A DNA stretch of 64,000 nucleotides from Aurantibacter crassamenti (lineage in GTDB: Bacteria > Bacteroidota > Bacteroidia > Flavobacteriales > Flavobacteriaceae), in NCBI RefSeq assembly GCF_016811105.1, contig NZ_JAFBGM010000001.1, positions 558,001-622,000 of the forward strand. Reading direction: 5' to 3'. The notes beneath the pieces are model-generated. The model did no database searches. It saw only the letters and a program-made list of their open reading frames with translations, and was not told the DNA's origin. Position numbers and translations under genes: made by a program. Of the stretch, positions 63,845-64,000 are shown piece by piece; positions within the stretch are counted from its first letter, which is position 1, and each line of letters opens with the position of its first letter.

Positions 63845-64000
63845 ATGAAATATATTCGTAAAGAAATCTGGGTAATAATCTTTATAATGTTTTCATATGT
63901 TTCTATTGGTCAAACTACAAAAACATATGAGCTTTTAGAATTTCCAAATTTATCTTATTTAGAACAATCAGAAATCGCAAACGACAGTTTGCAAAAACTT
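63845..64000 (+). CDS. N-terminal part of secreted protein, cut by window edge
   Basis: An ATG opens a frame that continues to the right edge (52 codons visible). It begins with a probable signal peptide (MKYIRKEIWVIIFIMFSYVS) followed by 'IGQTTKTYELLEFPNLSYLE'. The visible part is too short for family assignment. Confidence 0.6.
   Translation, partial: MKYIRKEIWVIIFIMFSYVSIGQTTKTYELLEFPNLSYLEQSEIANDSLQKL

Overview
The window looks like a chromosome segment of a marine member of the Flavobacteriia (Bacteroidota). The reasons are low GC, several -7 boxes of the Bacteroidetes type TAnnTTTG (one with a TTTG element exactly 19 nt upstream), lineage-typical genes (IPExxxVDY protein, viroplasmin-type RNase H, acpP-fabF-rnc cluster, AddAB-like pair), and a polysaccharide utilisation locus (PUL) with SusC/SusD, sulfatases and a hybrid two-component regulator. 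The species cannot be named from the sequence alone.

Layout. 0-2 kb: a truncated cupredoxin-like gene, an AhpD-like carboxymuconolactone-decarboxylase-family gene and an AraC regulator. 2-6.5 kb: minus-strand operon acpP-fabF-rnc-IPExxxVDY gene-pyk, ended by a terminator. 6.6-7.8 kb: purN and an RNase H gene overlapping by 1 nt. 7.9-9.8 kb: a TPP riboswitch controlling a PnuC/PnuT-like transporter and an acyl-CoA-dehydrogenase-fold flavoprotein. 9.9-12.8 kb: a PfkB kinase and purF. 12.8-13.9 kb: a gene-free stretch holding four plus-strand copies of a roughly 70-nt unit (near-invariant 40-nt 5' domain plus an intrinsic terminator), read here as a tandem array of small RNA genes; it is the most unusual item in the window. 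13.9-23.9 kb: sodA, an AddA-like helicase-nuclease, an OmpA-family protein with thrombospondin-type repeats, an AddB-like nuclease, an SDR and a GNAT protein.

24-54.5 kb: a large minus-strand block for a sulfated, fucose-containing glycan. From upstream to downstream it has a hybrid two-component sensor (HTCS), a GH29 alpha-L-fucosidase, two sulfatases, an AraC regulator, a third sulfatase, SusC, SusD, a giant FG-GAP/ASPIC-UnbV lipoprotein, then L-fuconate dehydratase, 2-keto-3-deoxy-L-fuconate dehydrogenase, a fumarylacetoacetase-family hydrolase, a probable L-fucose dehydrogenase, a FucP-like symporter, an FMN L-lactate dehydrogenase and pyruvate carboxylase. This reads as a complete logic: sulfate removal, fucose release, uptake, non-phosphorylated oxidation of L-fucose to pyruvate plus L-lactate, lactate oxidation to pyruvate, and carboxylation of pyruvate to oxaloacetate. 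No fuconolactonase, fucose mutarotase or endo-fucanase was recognised in the window.

54.7-64 kb: a tRNA-dihydrouridine synthase, a PAS histidine kinase, a small hypothetical protein, a GH10 glycoside hydrolase divergent from a lipoprotein with two different esterase folds, a DEAD-box helicase with a DEVD motif II, a TetR regulator divergent from an alpha/beta hydrolase with a duplicated putative operator between them, and the start of a secreted protein cut by the window edge. No rRNA, tRNA, CRISPR array, insertion sequence or prophage was seen. Many starts were moved from TTG or in-frame upstream codons to the internal ATG that begins the recognisable protein.
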